DNA of 64,000 nt from Cenococcum geophilum 1.58. Taxonomy: Eukaryota > Ascomycota > Dothideomycetes > Gloniales > Gloniaceae. Both the position numbers and the translations under genes were made by a program. The DNA lies in the NCBI GenBank assembly GCA_001692895.1, contig KV748183.1:2914001-2978000 (forward strand), read 5' to 3'. Below the pieces are notes generated by a model, which saw only the letters and a list, made by a program, of their open reading frames with translations, did no database searches and was not told where the DNA came from. Each line of letters opens with the position of its first letter. Position 1 is the first letter of the stretch. Below are positions 33,856-47,840 of this stretch, one piece after another.

Positions 33856-35134
33856 AGTATAGACAGAAGCTAAAATTATATATTAACTATGGAAACCTAG
33901 AACTAACCCATATTCTTTAAAAGGCAACTTTAATTTATATTAAAACCCCTAGAACGCTAATCTCCTACCTAAAGGTGCTCTCCTACCTAGAGATACTCTC
34001 CTATTTAGAGTTGCTCTTCCTTTACTACCTTTAACCCCTTTATTCTAGCCAACTAGTAAGCCTTTATTTTAGAAAGTTATAAATTTAATAAAGGTATATT
34101 TAGATAAAGAGAAGAAGTTTAGAGGAGAACTGTATAATATACTTAGAGCAAAACTATAGGTCTTTTATAACTATTGCAATAAGGTTAGAATTTAACGCCA
34201 TTAGTTCTATTACGCTTTTTCTATTATATTAAAGGGATAAGCGGTAACGTTCTATTACAACCATCTTATAGGTAGAAACTATAGCTTTAATATTATACTT
34301 TAGCTTACTAGAGCCCACTTTAAGACTAATAAAAATTATTAACTCTATATATCTAAATAGCGGGAGATTATATTCTAGAGAGTTATTATTTCTAACCCAA
34401 TAAAGACTTATCTAGAGTGTCTTTAACTACTCTTTAATAAACTCTAGAAAATCTAATATGGCCTTACTAAAACCTACTAAAATAAGAATAGTCTAAGGGA
34501 CTAGGTTATTTTAGCCTGCTATAATATTCCTAAGTGTAACTTAGCGCTATATAAACCTATAGATATATTTAAAGGAGTATATACTAAACTACGCTTTGCT
34601 ATAGGTACTGCGATATAAATATAAAAATCCTAATAATTCTATACTAAAAACCCTATTTAAACTGGGATTCTAGACTAATATAATTATAACTAGACTAATT
34701 AAACATATAGTGGCCAGAGTAGGGGATATAGTAAAGGGTACAATTAATATTAATTATAAGGCAATTATAGAGGTTTATTTCGGAGCGACTATTAAAAGAA
34801 GTACTACATTTATAAGAAGCCAAATTACTAGTTAACTAGGCACTCTCTTAATAAGCAAAAGGGGGTATACAATAAGTTTTAATAAAGTGTAAGAAATATC
34901 GGAAATTATAAGATTACTACGGCCTACGTTTAAAGCTTTCTAGTTTAATATAAAGGCGTAGAAGACCTTAAAAATAAGGTTAACAAGGCTAAATAGCTCC
35001 TTATAGATATAGAAATTAAGGACTATTCTCTCAACCAATACTTTACTAAGTATGGCGAGGTAAATGGCATATAAACAGTCGCTGTTCTTAATAACCAATC
35101 TACGCTCTATTCTGTTACAAAATTAGATATCTTT

Positions 35135-35556
35135 TATAACGGAGCCTTATAGTAGGAACTACGGTGGACTTGTTAATAGGCTAGGTATATAGGTATTGCA
35201 AGTAAGTCAACAACGTAATAATAACTGGTGGAGTGGTTGCCTAATAGATTAACTCTAATTATATTCTAAGAATTACTATAAGAAAGAAACTATCTAGGTA
35301 GGGACCGAGGGTCCTTAAATACACAACCGTATTTCTATAAAATCCTCCTTATACGTAATATACGTATTATACGTATTATACATAGGCGTATACCGCGTAC
35401 ACTGCGTATACTGCGTATAATATTATATAACTCGCTTACCATTCTTCGTTATATAGTTCCATGGGTTCTATCCTAGACCGTGCCTATATTAACTAACTAG
35501 CTTCCTCTAACTCTTCTCTAAGTAGTTATAATATTATACTTAAAGCGTTCGTAACA
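35135..35556 (-). repeat. 3' LTR of family A copy 1
   Basis: A 422-bp LTR. It matches 43770-44173, 49476-49896 (inverted) and 59778-60202. The length differs by a few short repeats of a TATACGTA/TGCGTATA type in the middle. Confidence 0.88.
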
Positions 35557-37710
35557 CTATCTCCCTCCTTTTTATCTTTATCCTTAAAGATACCTAGCAT
35601 CTCTAAGTTATTTACTAGAGGTATAATATCCGTTTAATTAATTTGGTTAATATCGTTACTTATAATACCTAAAGTCTCTTCTTCTTTATAAGCGCAACGT
35701 CGTGCCCGCACTATTGCTGCAATACTATTACTTAGTAAGATTATACTATCTCTATATTCTTATTATTTAAAGGCGGGGTTAGTATATATTGTGATGGCGA
35801 GTCTATTATCTTAATAACCCTTTTTTTATTCGGAGTGCACTAAAGCAAATATTTAATCGTCCTATAATGTTTGCTTTACTTCTAACGCTAAATATACGCG
35901 TCCTATAACTCTTAATAGTCTTTAAGTTCTCTAAGTAATTTATTATAGGGTCTCGTATTTAATCTGCTGCTATAAAGCTTAATAATAAACTGTCCATTAC
36001 CTTAGCGGAACTTCATTATTTATATAATGCTAAGAAGGAGGCTACTAATGCTTAATAACGGGCCCTTAATTCTCGTCTCGCTATATCCACTTAGTTAATT
36101 CATCTTAAGAAAGTTCGTAAAAAGGTTTGTTTTAAGGAGTAGAAACTTATAAAATAAGGTTTATAGGAACTTAGTAATAAAAAAACGGATTCTCTTTTAA
36201 TAAAGAAGGAAATAACTCTAAGTAGTTTAGCAGTCGTTCTTCCTGGGTCCCCCTTAAGTAACTCGTTCTTTAGTAATTCCCCTTTATTAATATTACCTAA
36301 CCTTTTCTCTTTTAATACTCCTATACCTTTCCTATAGCGTTCTTTAGGTTCTCTAGTAGTTCCTAGGTAGTCTTATTATAGCCTATCTACTTTACTTTAT
36401 ATTATATTTTATTATCTACGTCCTTATAACTAATAATCTTTAAAACTTACTATTTATCTTCTTCTTATCCTCTATATATATCTACCTTATAGACTAGTGG
36501 CTTAATATTTCTATATACTAGCTCTAGCATCGCGATATACTATATAGGGTAGATCTTTATCCTAGCTAGTAGATTTAATTTAAATATAACTAATAAAATT
36601 CTTTATACAATTTTAAAAGGTCCTAGTCTGACGTAGTCTAACTTCTTACTTAGTCGTTAACTCTTAAAATTTTTGTATAGTAGCCATACTTTATCTCCTT
36701 CCTTAAGATCTAGTCCCTTAGATATCTTAGCATTATAGTATTTTTTTATCCTTTACTATACTACTTTAGCTACTTCTATAAGGTCTATATAAAGATTTAT
36801 TAAACTCTTTATTCTTTACTTAGCTATGCTACTTATCTTCTTTACTTAATATGGCGATAATAAGGTCCTTAGCTTATATCCGTAATTCGCCTTAAATAGT
36901 AATATACCTATTCCTTCTTATAGTGTTATATTATATATAAACTATATAACTAGTAATAGTAATACCTAATTATTCTGTATATAATTAATATAATGCCTTA
37001 GATACTATTCTAGTATCTAATTTAATTTTTCTGTTTAACTATCTGTCTATAGATAATATACGGTAAAAGTTACTACTTAAACTTCTTACTCTGCTAAGAA
37101 TACTTCCTAAAATACTGCTATAAATCTTAAATCTCTGTCCGATACAATTTTACTTAGTGCTCTATATCTTACGAATACTTCTTTAATATAAATTTTAGCA
37201 ATATCTTCCGCTAATATTTCTTTTAAATATGCTATAAAGTATTCCCACTTTATAAGCTTGTCTATTATTACTAAGATTACGTTATAATCTTATCCGGTAA
37301 TAGGGTCTTTTAACTTTAGTAACTTAATAATAAAGTCCTATAATATAACCTCCTATAGTCTCTCTAGTATTTTAATAGGTTATAGCTTTCTATATAGCTT
37401 ATACCTCGTTAATTTATTCTTTTAGTAATCTAGATCTTTTTTTATAACTTACCTAGCTAGTCCCTAGATTCCATTAATAATATACTCCTCTTAAAGTCTT
37501 AATACTAAGCCTATAGCTCCGTTATATCCTTAAGTTAGTCCTTTATAAAATAACTTAATAAACTCCTTTATAATAGATCTTAGTACATACATTACTTCTT
37601 AATTTTTATACTACTCTAAATCTAAATCCTCTATTTATATATCTAGGATCTTTTATATCTAATTACCCTCTAGTAATTCGTAGATCTTTTCTTCTTATAT
37701 TACTATAATC

Positions 37711-38721
37711 GGCCGTCGAAAACGGACTCTGCACCTATACGTGGTGACGGCTACAAACCTAGGTCTTTAAAGTTCAGACTCAGAGCTAACGCAGAGACGT
37801 TATACAGCGTGCGATAGGACCTGGTGGTCGTGGTTATAAGCGTTATGGGCAGTAGTGAAAAATTTTTAGGTGGTGAGATCTTGAAAACCACTACTGTGGC
37901 CCTCTACAATTTAGCCACGCTATTCTCCTATTAAGGCACCTATATAATCCAACGTGGATATATAGCATTTAATAGCATCCCCTAACCCTTAATAGAAAGC
38001 ATTAACGACCTCTTATATTAACGAACAGGCGATTACAAGTAAACGAGTAGACGAATGAGCAAATATACGGCCCCTCCTAACCCCTAGGGCGATCGCCCGC
38101 GGAGCATGCGGTTACTCGCCGTTTTTTCTACCAAATACTACCTAGCAGCCTGGATTGCGACCTATGGTTTTCCCTATCTTCTTTTAATGGAGTGGTGACC
38201 CTTAGAAAGGGCCTAGCTGGGGCCTAGGTATAAAAGATACCCAAATACAATATCCCGCTCGCTTATTAGTATTACAGTGGTTAGAACGGATGAATCCCCC
38301 TTACGCCTTTAATAGGCCCTAGGGGGGGGGAAGGTATAGCGTATATGGTAATGGTTAGATAAGAAATAGCATATAAGGGATGGCTAAGATATAGGAAACA
38401 GTAGTACGGCAATTAATTGGTAAGGTATAGCTGGGACGTAGTGAACCCTAGCTAGGGTAAGCTAGAGAAGGAAGTAGTGGTTTCTAAGGAGTTTGAACAT
38501 CCAAGGAGGACAGGACGTAGCCGTAGACCCGTAGGGCCGCCGCTACGGACAGATATGGCAAATTAGGGTTTTTTATCCTACTGAGGTGGCTTATAGGGTT
38601 TTTCCTCCCCCCTAGCAGCAAGGGTTTTTTCCCGTTAATATTACTTTTCCCTTATGTACGGAGTAGTCTGCGTAGGGCTAGATAGCATCCGTATTAGACG
38701 TTAATTAAAGAAGAATTATTA
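37711..38721. mobile_element. Non-coding 1-kb element of unknown class, copy 1
   Basis: A 1,011-bp block beginning GGCCGTCGAAAACGG, inserted in family A copy 1. It is flanked by identical 16-bp duplications TTATATTACTATAATC (37695-37710 and 38722-38737). Family A copy 3 has the unoccupied site near 62345-62375, confirming an insertion. No ORF is shared with copy 2 and no terminal inverted repeats or LTRs are seen. The 3' end is a short A/GAA-rich tail (AAAGAAGAATTA here, AAAGAATTA in copy 2). Duplications of 13-16 bp of variable length are typical of target-primed retrotransposition. The interior keeps GC-rich blocks, including GGCGATCGCC and AAGGGCCTAGCT. It could be a SINE-like or LINE-dependent RNA retroposon. 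Confidence 0.7.
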
Positions 38722-41700
38722 TTATATTACTATAATCTTTGGATAATTATACCTAATTAATCCCTCTATATCCCTTCGCAATAAAGCCCCTAATGGCTTT
38801 TTATTATTTTATAGTTTAGCTTTTCTACTTAGAGCATCTGCTCGTGTATTCTCTGTACCCTTAGTATACTAAATCTCGAAATAGTATTCTATAAGTATCT
38901 CTACCTATCTAACCTATCTGTAATTAAGTTCCTTTATTATTAGGAACCCTATTAGGTTCTTATAATCTGTTTTAACTATAAATAGTTTCTCTATACCTTA
39001 TAAGAATAATCTCTATTTTTTAGTGCTATAACTATACCTAATAACTCCTTATTATAGATGTTATAGTTTAGTTCTAGTAATATTATCTTCCGACTATAGT
39101 ATGCTACTAGGTGCTATCTATCCTTATATTTTTATAGAAAGCATACCCCTAATACATAGTCTAATATATCTATTTTAACTACTATTTCTAACTATAGCTA
39201 ATAGATTTTAAGAACTAGCTCCTAGGTAAACAACTGTTTAACTTTTTTAAATAGTTCCTTTTATTCCTCTCCCTATACCTATAGTTCTTCCTTCTTTATT
39301 AATCTTATAAATAGCTTAATATCCTTTAACTATTAAGCTATAAACCTTCTATAGTAGTTGCAGAACTCTAAAAATAACCTTAACTATGTCACATTTTCTA
39401 GTTCTTGCCAATTTACTATAGCCTTAATCTTTTTTAAATCTATACTAAGTTAGCCTAGTTTAATAACAAATTTAACGAAATCTGTCTTTCTAGTAAAGAA
39501 TTCGTATTTCTTAATTACTACTAGTATCTGTTCTTCTTATAGTCTCTTTAAAACCTATTTAATATGTTCTCCATATTCTTTCTTACTTATTAAGTAGATA
39601 ATAATATTGTTAAGGTATACTATAACAAACTTATCTAAGTATTCTCTTAATACATTGTTAATACGCTTCTAAAACGTTACTGGTGCGTTTATAAGTCTAA
39701 ATTATATAACTAGCGGTTTATATAGTCCTTTCCTTGTCCTAAAGGCTGCCTTTTATTTATTGCCTTCCTTAATCCTAATCTGGTGGTATACCTATCTTAG
39801 ATCTATCTTTGTAAAGATTTATATATTACCAATCCTATCTTAAATCTCGCTAATTAAGGGTAAAGAATACCTATCCTTTTTGGTAATACTGTTTAACTAT
39901 TTATAATTAATGCATAGTCTAAGTTTTCCATTCTTCTTTAGTACGAATAATACTAGATATTCTACTAATAACTGCGATAGTTTAATGTATCCTTTTTAAA
40001 GGTTTTCCTAGACAAACTCCTTAAGTGCCTATAACTCTTTTTCTGTTAACTTATAAGTTAGGTAGAACCTTAAACTTATTCCTAGTTCTAGTTTTATCTT
40101 ATAGTCCCATACTATATAATTTAACAGCTTTTCGCTTTTTAGTAACTATAGCTCTTTACCATACTTATAGTATCTCTTTAGTACATAACTTAATCCTTAA
40201 TTGATCTCCTTATATATCGCTCTAACTTAGTACTATACTAACTTAGTTTATTATTATATCTTACGTTATTATATATCTCTAATATTAACTTAACCTATAA
40301 CCCAATTAATCCTTAGATTATATTCCTATAACTAAAGTATTCCTAATACTGCCTTATTATTCCCTAATAGTAATATATTAAAAGACATCTTAACTTATCT
40401 TCCTTTAATGGTTATCTAAATAGGTCCTATTTTAAGATTAATAATACCTCCTCTATAGGCTATTAGATCTCCTAAAATTATTACTAATAAGTAAGGACGT
40501 TCCTTCTGTCTATATAGTAACCCTATTTTTTTAACTACTGCTAGCGAGATATGGTTCCTTATTGCTCCACCACCTACTAATACTTTAAACTATTAATCTT
40601 GCCAATTAACTCTTAAATTTAGGTGTTGTCCTTAATTTCCTTTAAGGGTCTAAGGCTCTACTACTAGCTCCCTCTAGTTCTATAGGCCTCTACTTTTCCT
40701 AACTATTAGCTGCTTAATCCTATTACGCTTGGCTTACTCTTTAGCTAATGCCTAGTTCGTTTCTTATCTTTAATATACTATAGATATATATTCTCTAGGC
40801 ATTCCTACCACTATTATTCGTCTAAGCATTCTTTCTTAAGGAATCTTCCTAGTTAAAGTATTAAGTCTCCTTCCTCTTAAACTTCTACTAGATGCCATCT
40901 ATATATATATTTAGCATTCCTATACTATTATTTATTTATTATCTAGTATATCCTTATAAAGTATTTCCAATTCTTTTCCTTTGGATTCTTATATATTTTG
41001 TATATATTATCCATACATGCAATCTATAATAGCGTATAGTATACTAGGTGCTTTAGGTTAACTCTTAGCTTATCCTTATCCTTAAGTTTAAACCTTTATC
41101 GTACTAATCTAAACGTTATAACTTTATTTATAGGTACTAAGATACGTCTTTTACTTCTCTAGTCCTCTAATTATTTCTCTAGATCCCTTAACATTATAAT
41201 TAAGGCTCCCTTAATATAATTTATTACCTTTTCCATAATTAGGTGGTTTTAGATAACTTTTTTATCCAACTATATATAGAAATCTTCCTACTTATTATTG
41301 TGTTGCTGTCTATACTACTTTTAGTACAGCTATTAGAGTATATACGGCTTGTCCGTAAGGAAGTATCTTCTTATTACTATATTATAATAGCCCTTTATAT
41401 ATTGTTCCTTAAACCTAGTTAGAATCCCTAAATCCTCTTTATTTTCTAGTTTGGTAAGCCACTTAGCTCTTAATATACCTATTCTTAGCCTATTAGTAAT
41501 TCTTTATATAGATACTTTATCCCTTATACAACCTAGTGTACTAGATCTTATATCTAGTTTCTTTTCTTACTATGCGAGGATTCTTGCTCTAAACTTATCT
41601 ATAGTTTCTTTCTTTTTGCGTCTTATAAGTAAATCCTTAAAGTCTTCTTGCTTCTTAATCGTTGTATTAACTTTTTAATCTTTAGGTTAAACACTACATT

Positions 41701-43769
41701 CGCCTAGTAAGTCTTCTAGGTCTATATATCTGTCTCCTAATCTAACTGCTGTTTATACTATAGATTCCCTAATCTATAGCGAAGTCTCTAACTTCTTTCT
41801 TACAGGTGTCCTTATTCGTACTCCAAATTCTTAACCCCTTAGATTCTTTAACCCTAAGCTTACTTCTTCCTTAAGCTATACTCTAGCCTTAGTCCAACTA
41901 GGCTTTACTAGTGTCCTTATCTCGTCTTAAGAGTCCTAGATCTCACTTATCTCGTTTTAAAAGTTTTATACCTTTAGGAAACTTTATCCTAAGCTTCTTC
42001 GTATATTGCTAAACTAAGCTATTGCTCTATCCCACCGGTTTTCGTCCGTTATAGGTCCTTAAGTATACCTTATCTCGTCTTAAGAATCTTAGTTATCTCT
42101 TATCTTATCTTAATAATTTTAAGCCTTTAGCCTTTTGCCTTTATTAAGTGGTAAGCTAGTACTAGTAGTCGTCTACTTACTTAATCGTCTCTAGATATTA
42201 CTCCTTTTATCTTATAAAGCGATAAATACTATATCTAACGGTGTTATAATACCTATTACTAAACCTTACTCTATAGCGGTTTTAGTCTCTACTTCTATTA
42301 CGTTATTAAGGTTTAGATACCCCCAGTTAGTTCCTTTATTATCCTTATTACTATTAATTAATAAGTACTCTAACTTTATTATTATTATTACTAATCTTTA
42401 TCCGCACGTTATTGTAATATCTTAATCTAGCTTATAGAGTTAATCTTGCTCTTTATCTAACTCTTTAGTTCTTTTAAGTCCTTTTAACTCTAGCTCTTAT
42501 AGCTAATAGCTTGCACTATACTTAGCGTCTTTATAAATTTAGTATATATTATTATAATAAAACGCAAAACTTCTAATTAAATACTTTTTTGTTCCTTGTA
42601 GTATACTATTATCCCTCTATACGTATATATTATATACTACTAGTCTAATTCCCTTTACTATATAATAACTCTAACCACTTTTATAGTCTCTAGCAAAATA
42701 ACCTTGTTTTTTATAATTTATATAAGCTTTATCTTTAAACCATTACTTTTATTATAGAGTTCGCTTAAATATCTTCTACTACTAAAATCCCTAGTTTAGC
42801 CTTTGCTCCTTAGTCCTATAATTACTTAATCCTTAACCATTAGGTTTCTATAGTTTCTTACTCTATCTTTTATAGGTTTCTTTAGTACCACTTAGGTCTA
42901 TTAACTCTACGCTATACTATAGTTTCTAACTTAGCTTTAGTTGTTGCGTGCTCTACGCCTTATATAACTATAGAACTCTATCCTAACCTCTCTTAGTCTA
43001 TTCCCTTTAGTAGATCCTATTATTAATCTTTATCGCTTAATTTATTAGTTCCCTTAGGGTATCCGCATCTTTTATTAGAATAATTACGTCCTAGACTTTA
43101 GCCTTAAGTCCTTACTTATACTATGCCATAAGCGCCCTATTATTCCACTTAACTTATATTGCTAATGTTTAAAACTGTATTATATACTTAATTGCTAAGG
43201 TCCGCTATATAATATTTTAGAGTTTTCTTTCCGCCGTAGTTGTTACCTCTAGGTCTCTAAATATTTATATAAGTTATTCCATAAATCCGTTTTAGCTTAA
43301 AAACATAAACCATACTTCTTAGTTTATAGTTATTATTCCGTTTACCTATATCTCTATAAGATAAAGCTTAAACTATTTAAGTGCCCTTCCTATTAAGAAC
43401 AGTCCTGTATATGCTACTCGATCTATAGATATTACCAACTTTGCTCCCTCCTATGCTACCTTAAAGTGCATTTATATAAGAAATCCTTTAAGCTTTAATC
43501 TTTCTCCTAAGAATCTTTTAATTAATGGTAACTTAACCTTTACTACGCCTATCCCATTAATCTTATTTTTAAGTGCTATATTATTTTCTATTAACTAGTC
43601 AACTATTTCTTATAATTGTCTTACCATTATATGTTATTGCGAGTCAGTGTCCGCTATACTAGTGTCACCCCCTAACCTTAAAGTAGTTGCCGCCGTTAAT
43701 GGCGTTATAGTGGCTGCTTTTGGTGGCATATTATTTAACTTATTAAAACCGTAACTATAGTAGTAATTA

Positions 43770-44173
43770 TATAACGGAGCCTTGTAGTAGGAACTATGGT
43801 AGACTTATTAATGGGCTAGGTATATAGGTATTATAAGTAAATTAATAACGTAATAATAACTGGTGGAGTAGTTGCCTAATAGATTAACTCTAATTATATT
43901 CTAAGAATTACTATAAGGAAGGAACTATCTAGGTAGGGACCGAGGGTCTTTAAATATACAACCGTACTCCTATAAAATCCTCCTTATATATAATATATGT
44001 GTTATACGTATTATACGTAGGCGTATACTGCGTATAACATTATATAACTCGCTTACCATTCTTTATTATATAGTTCTACGGGTTCCATCCTGGACCGTGC
44101 CTATATTAACTAACTAGCTTCTTCCGACTCTTCTCTAAGTAGTTATAACATTGTACTTAAAGCGTTCGTAACA
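43770..44173 (-). repeat. 5' LTR of family A copy 1
   Basis: A 404-bp LTR with the same ends as 35135-35556, followed by the TCTTT duplication. Confidence 0.88.
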
Positions 44174-44178
44174 TCTTT

Positions 44179-47100
44179 AACAAGCTAAAGAAAAGTTTTA
44201 TATTCTCCTTTAATAACAAATACTCGGCGAACGTCTTCTATAGTATTATACCAGATACTAGAGCCGCAGGAGTATCTATAGCAGAAAAACCTTAAGTTTA
44301 AGCTCTTTAGTAGCTAAATAGCTCTATTTATATCAACTAATTAACAGCAGGTTAATATACAATTTACTTCAGCAAGGGTACTATAATTTCTCTTAGCACA
44401 ATTAAGGTCCAAACCCCGTTAGGATATATCACTTTCTATATTATTCCCGCGAATACCTTATTTCTATTCTATATCTAAGATATAGATAAATTAGGCGTTA
44501 AGCTTAATAACCTTAAAAATACGCTCGTTTAGGGAGATAATTGGGTGCCCGTTATATGCAAGTAGGGTCACCCTTAGTTACTCCTTTAACAGCCAAAAAG
44601 GAGCGTTACTTAGAGTTACTTAACCAAGTTAAAGCTACATCAACTACACTATCGTTTTAGCCACCCATCTATTTACTAACTGCTTAGGGTTCTTTAGTAA
44701 GTAGGTTATAAAGTTAAGGTTAAGGCAATTAAGCATCTTATAAAGTACTACTATTACTGCTAAATAAGCCAGAGGTCCCCTAGCCGATTTAAGTTTACCC
44801 TTAAAGATAACTACAACTTTAACTTCTGTATTATTATTAACATTATATACCTTAGCGGCAAGCCAGTACTCTAAGTTATTAACTTCTTAACCTCTTTCTA
44901 AGCCGCACGCTTTCTAAAGGATATGTTAGCTAAGAACGTATAGGAGACTCTCTAATTATACTAGATTAATATCTACCTAGGACCCCCTAATTAAGTTATT
45001 TATAATATAAAAAGGAACTTCTTATCTATAGAGTTTTAATAATAGGCAAAGGCAATAGCAATTAAGGTTAAGGAAGTCCCTATTAAGGCATATAATAGCA
45101 TTAAAAAAGTGGAACAATATTATATACTATTACACTAAGTATATAAGATTATTTCTTTAGAACTAGAGGACGCTAGTAAAGAGCTTATCTTATAAATGGC
45201 TATTAAAGCTATTAATAATTCCGCTACCCTAAATAGGCTTATACCCACGTTACTAGTCTTTAGCGCTTACCCTTAAATAACTAACAATTCTCTACTATCT
45301 CCCTCTATTATGTAATAAGCTAAGGCTATTTACAAGGCAATAAAAGAGGTGTGATGTCTCTACGCTACGCGCTAGGTTAATAATGCACTAGGAATAAGAA
45401 ATAGCCTAAACACCTTAACTACGCTTAATCTACTACTCCAATCTAAAGTACGGGTATAGTGTAAGAAGGGAGGATAGTTATGCCTATATAAGCTTATTGC
45501 AACTAATAGTTAAACTTATACTCTTTAAATGCCCTATAGACCCACTCAATTCCGCTTAACTGTTATTAAGCCCTACTATAGGAATAATAGTTCTAAGCCT
45601 TTATAGGATACCCCAGAGAATACCCTAAAGAAGAATTATAATTAACGTGCTCTAGAAGGCGACTATAATTCTAATATAATTATAGCAGATATACCGTAAC
45701 TATAACGCGGTAAAAGTCGCCTAAAGGGATTACAAAATTGCTAACATCTTATTAATTTTAAAGAGTAATTTATTACCGCTATTAAGAATAAAGACAAGTT
45801 ATTAATGGCCTTTATAACAGCTAAAGAGAAGGCTAACTTTAAGCTCGCAAAATAGCTCTAAAAGGAAGNNNNTATTATAACNNTAGGANNTCCTTTCNAA
45901 GNATNTAATAANNAGGAGATNNACGGTCTTATTATAAGAGGAGTCTTTAAATTTAAGAAGTATAACCCTACTAAGCTTAATAGAGTCCGCATCTTTAAGT
46001 TAAGAATAGTTAATAAGATTAAGGGCAAAGCTACTAACACCCCATTTAAGAAATTAAGGCTAGTTATTTAAGGTTATAATAATAATAGTAAGGAAGTAAT
46101 TTATATATAATCCCCTATAATTTAACGGGCTAGTTAGCAAGTTATTATTGCGCTAGCTCCCTCCTTAATAAAGAATAGAATAGCGGTTTATTTATAAGAT
46201 ATTACTTAAGCCTATACCCAATTAGAGACGCGCCTTTAGCGCTTAATACTAGCATATCTTTTAGATTAAATTCGCCACTAATATCCCAAAGATATAATTA
46301 TAGTTGTTCTTAAGCCATTATACGGAATTGTAGAGGCAGGAACTTATTAATAGGCTACTTATAGCAAGCACTATAAAGAGAAGCTTTTAATAACTACTTC
46401 TATATTTAATCCCTACTTCCTTATTATAACTACGGGAACTTTATTTAGAACCGTCGGTATATAAACTAATAATATAATTATCTTAGAAGACGACTAATTT
46501 TTAACCCTTAAAGAAGATAAGCTAGTAAAGGCAAATCTTATAGTAAAGCTAAAGGAAAGACTTAATTTAATAACGCTACTGCTCTTTAATAGATGCATCC
46601 TCTCCCTAAATAAGGATTCTATTGCTTTACGCCAGAAGGGGTAAGATAAGAAGATTAATATTACTAACGTTAATTCTCTAAAGTAAGAGTATATAGAGTA
46701 ACGCGCTTATAGAGCTTATATTGCTTCTATCTATTAACTTAAGGCTTCCTTTAATCTCTCTATTACCGCTTAACACCAGGAACTAACTAAGAAGGATATT
46801 CTTACCCTAAATAAGCGCCTTTCCTAGTAAATAAACCATCTCAATTAGGGACTACTCTACGTGCCTATTAACCTTTCTACCGCTAAGCTCTTTATATTTA
46901 TTAATAGATCGTTCGCAAATAATAAAGATTTTAGCTTTTAGCTAGGATATAAGATTATTATCGCGAATAAATCTACTAGAGAGAATAACTTTATAATCTA
47001 CGGTAACCTTATTTATTAGAGCTTAACTAAAAGTAAGTATATTACTTAAAGCGTTCTTACATTAGAGATATATAAAATAATTAGTAGAGTAAATATAGCA

Positions 47101-47420
47101 ATTACAATTGGAACTACCTTAAAGATAATTATAGATTAACTTAAACTTCCTGCTATTCCTATAATCGTATACACTAACTTATATTCCCTCTATAAGTATT
47201 TAATTAAGCTTAGTACTATAAAGAAGAAGCGTCTTATAATTAATATTATAGCACTTTGGCAATCCTACAAGCGTTAAAAACTCTTTAAGATTTAATGGAT
47301 TAATAGCTAAAATAACCCAGTAGATATAATAATAAAGGCAAACCCAAATAAGGCACTAGAGACGTTTATTAATATAAATACTCTATATATACGAGTTAAA
47401 GGTTAGGTTAAGAGGAAGTA
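44179..47420 (+). pseudogene. Copia pol remnant: protease, integrase, RT, RNase H
   Basis: Translation with RIP stops gives the fungal Copia order. The protease box reads IIPDTRAAGVSIA near 44236-44280 (DTGAAG expected). The gag-pre-integrase block RFSHPSIYQLLRVLQQVGYK lies near 44640-44710, followed by integrase (SFQAARFLKDMLAKN, later YLGPPN) to about 45000. RT is at about 46190-46700 (AYTQLETRLQR, VLKPLYGIVEAGT and a degraded second catalytic block). RNase H is at about 46830-47420 (KLFIFINRSFANNKDFSF, RLIINIIALWQSYKR and NPVDIIIKANP). Several N bases lie at 45869-45922. The protein cannot be made from this copy. Confidence 0.88.
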
Positions 47421-47645
47421 GGAAATAGAGTAGTTTAAAAGTAACTAATTAGGATTTTTTATACCCGGTATGGAAAATCGCTATTAGCTTACTTACTACT
47501 AGCGCCTTAGCGGCCTACCCGTCTTCGCGTTAACCCCTAACACCCTTCTTCTTCTTCTTCTTCTTCTTTCCCGTACCTTTGTACCTTTGTATAGTAGCAA
47601 TCTATAAGTGTATATAGATGGCAACTATAAAAGAAGAGTTGCTAG
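47421..47645 (+). other. Copia 3' UTR with a Gypsy-LTR-like block
   Basis: Between RNase H and the 3' LTR there is no coding signal. It contains the 27-bp palindrome at 47453-47479, then a block at 47481-47514 very close to the LTRs of the two left-hand Gypsy elements (15091-15124 inverted, 9531-9564), then a (CTT)n run near 47541-47567. A nearly identical arrangement is found at 59447-59635 in the opposite orientation. Confidence 0.65.
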
Positions 47646-47840
47646 TGTTGGGAATAAGGCAAGTTGCCGTCAAGTTAGGCAAGTTGCCGTCACGTAGGGC
47701 AAATTGCCGTCACGTGATGCCGCGGCACTAGCGTGGTGAGGAACCTTAAGTTCCTTACCCTTCCCCTTAGATATAAGCAATAATAACCATTATACTACCT
47801 ACAACTTATAGATACGTAATATCACCTTATAACACTAATA
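47646..47840 (+). repeat. 3' LTR of the Copia element
   Basis: A 195-bp copy of 30556-30750, followed by the ATAAT duplication at 47841-47845. Confidence 0.88.

Larger units (their letters stand above)
35135..44173 (-). mobile_element. Complete chromodomain Gypsy element, family A copy 1
   Basis: A minus-strand element with LTRs at 43770-44173 (5') and 35135-35556 (3'), flanked by TCTTT at 35130-35134 and 44174-44178. LTR ends are TGTTACG...CGTTATA on the minus strand. Gag starts at an ATG whose A is base 43729, 41 bp inside the LTR (MPPKAATITPLTAATT). A zinc knuckle with Cys-to-Tyr change lies near 42700. The RT catalytic box is VYLNNIIIY at 39590-39634. A chromodomain is visible near 36340-36476 (VLKIISYKDV, then YKVK-IGYNKTT-ELLENLKNA). 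The total span is 9,039 bp, of which about 1 kb is a nested non-coding element at 37711-38721. It interrupts the Copia protease region. Confidence 0.9.
30556..47840 (+). mobile_element. Ty1/Copia LTR retrotransposon with nested insertions
   Basis: Two 195-bp LTRs (30556-30750 and 47646-47840) are flanked by ATAAT at 30551-30555 and 47841-47845, so this is one insertion spanning 17.3 kb. Its own sequence is about 6 kb. The rest is a LINE fragment (about 31870-33855) and a complete Gypsy element (35135-44173 plus its duplication). Pol order is protease, integrase, RT, RNase H, the Copia arrangement. Across the Gypsy insertion the Copia frame reads continuously (D-I-F / N-K-L-K-K) once one TCTTT is counted, confirming the nesting. 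RIP stops are abundant. Confidence 0.9.

Noticed and set aside
47541-47567. (CTT)n tract as a functional feature
   Set aside because: A simple microsatellite in a retroelement 3' UTR; a shorter, degenerate version is in the related tail near 59520-59545.
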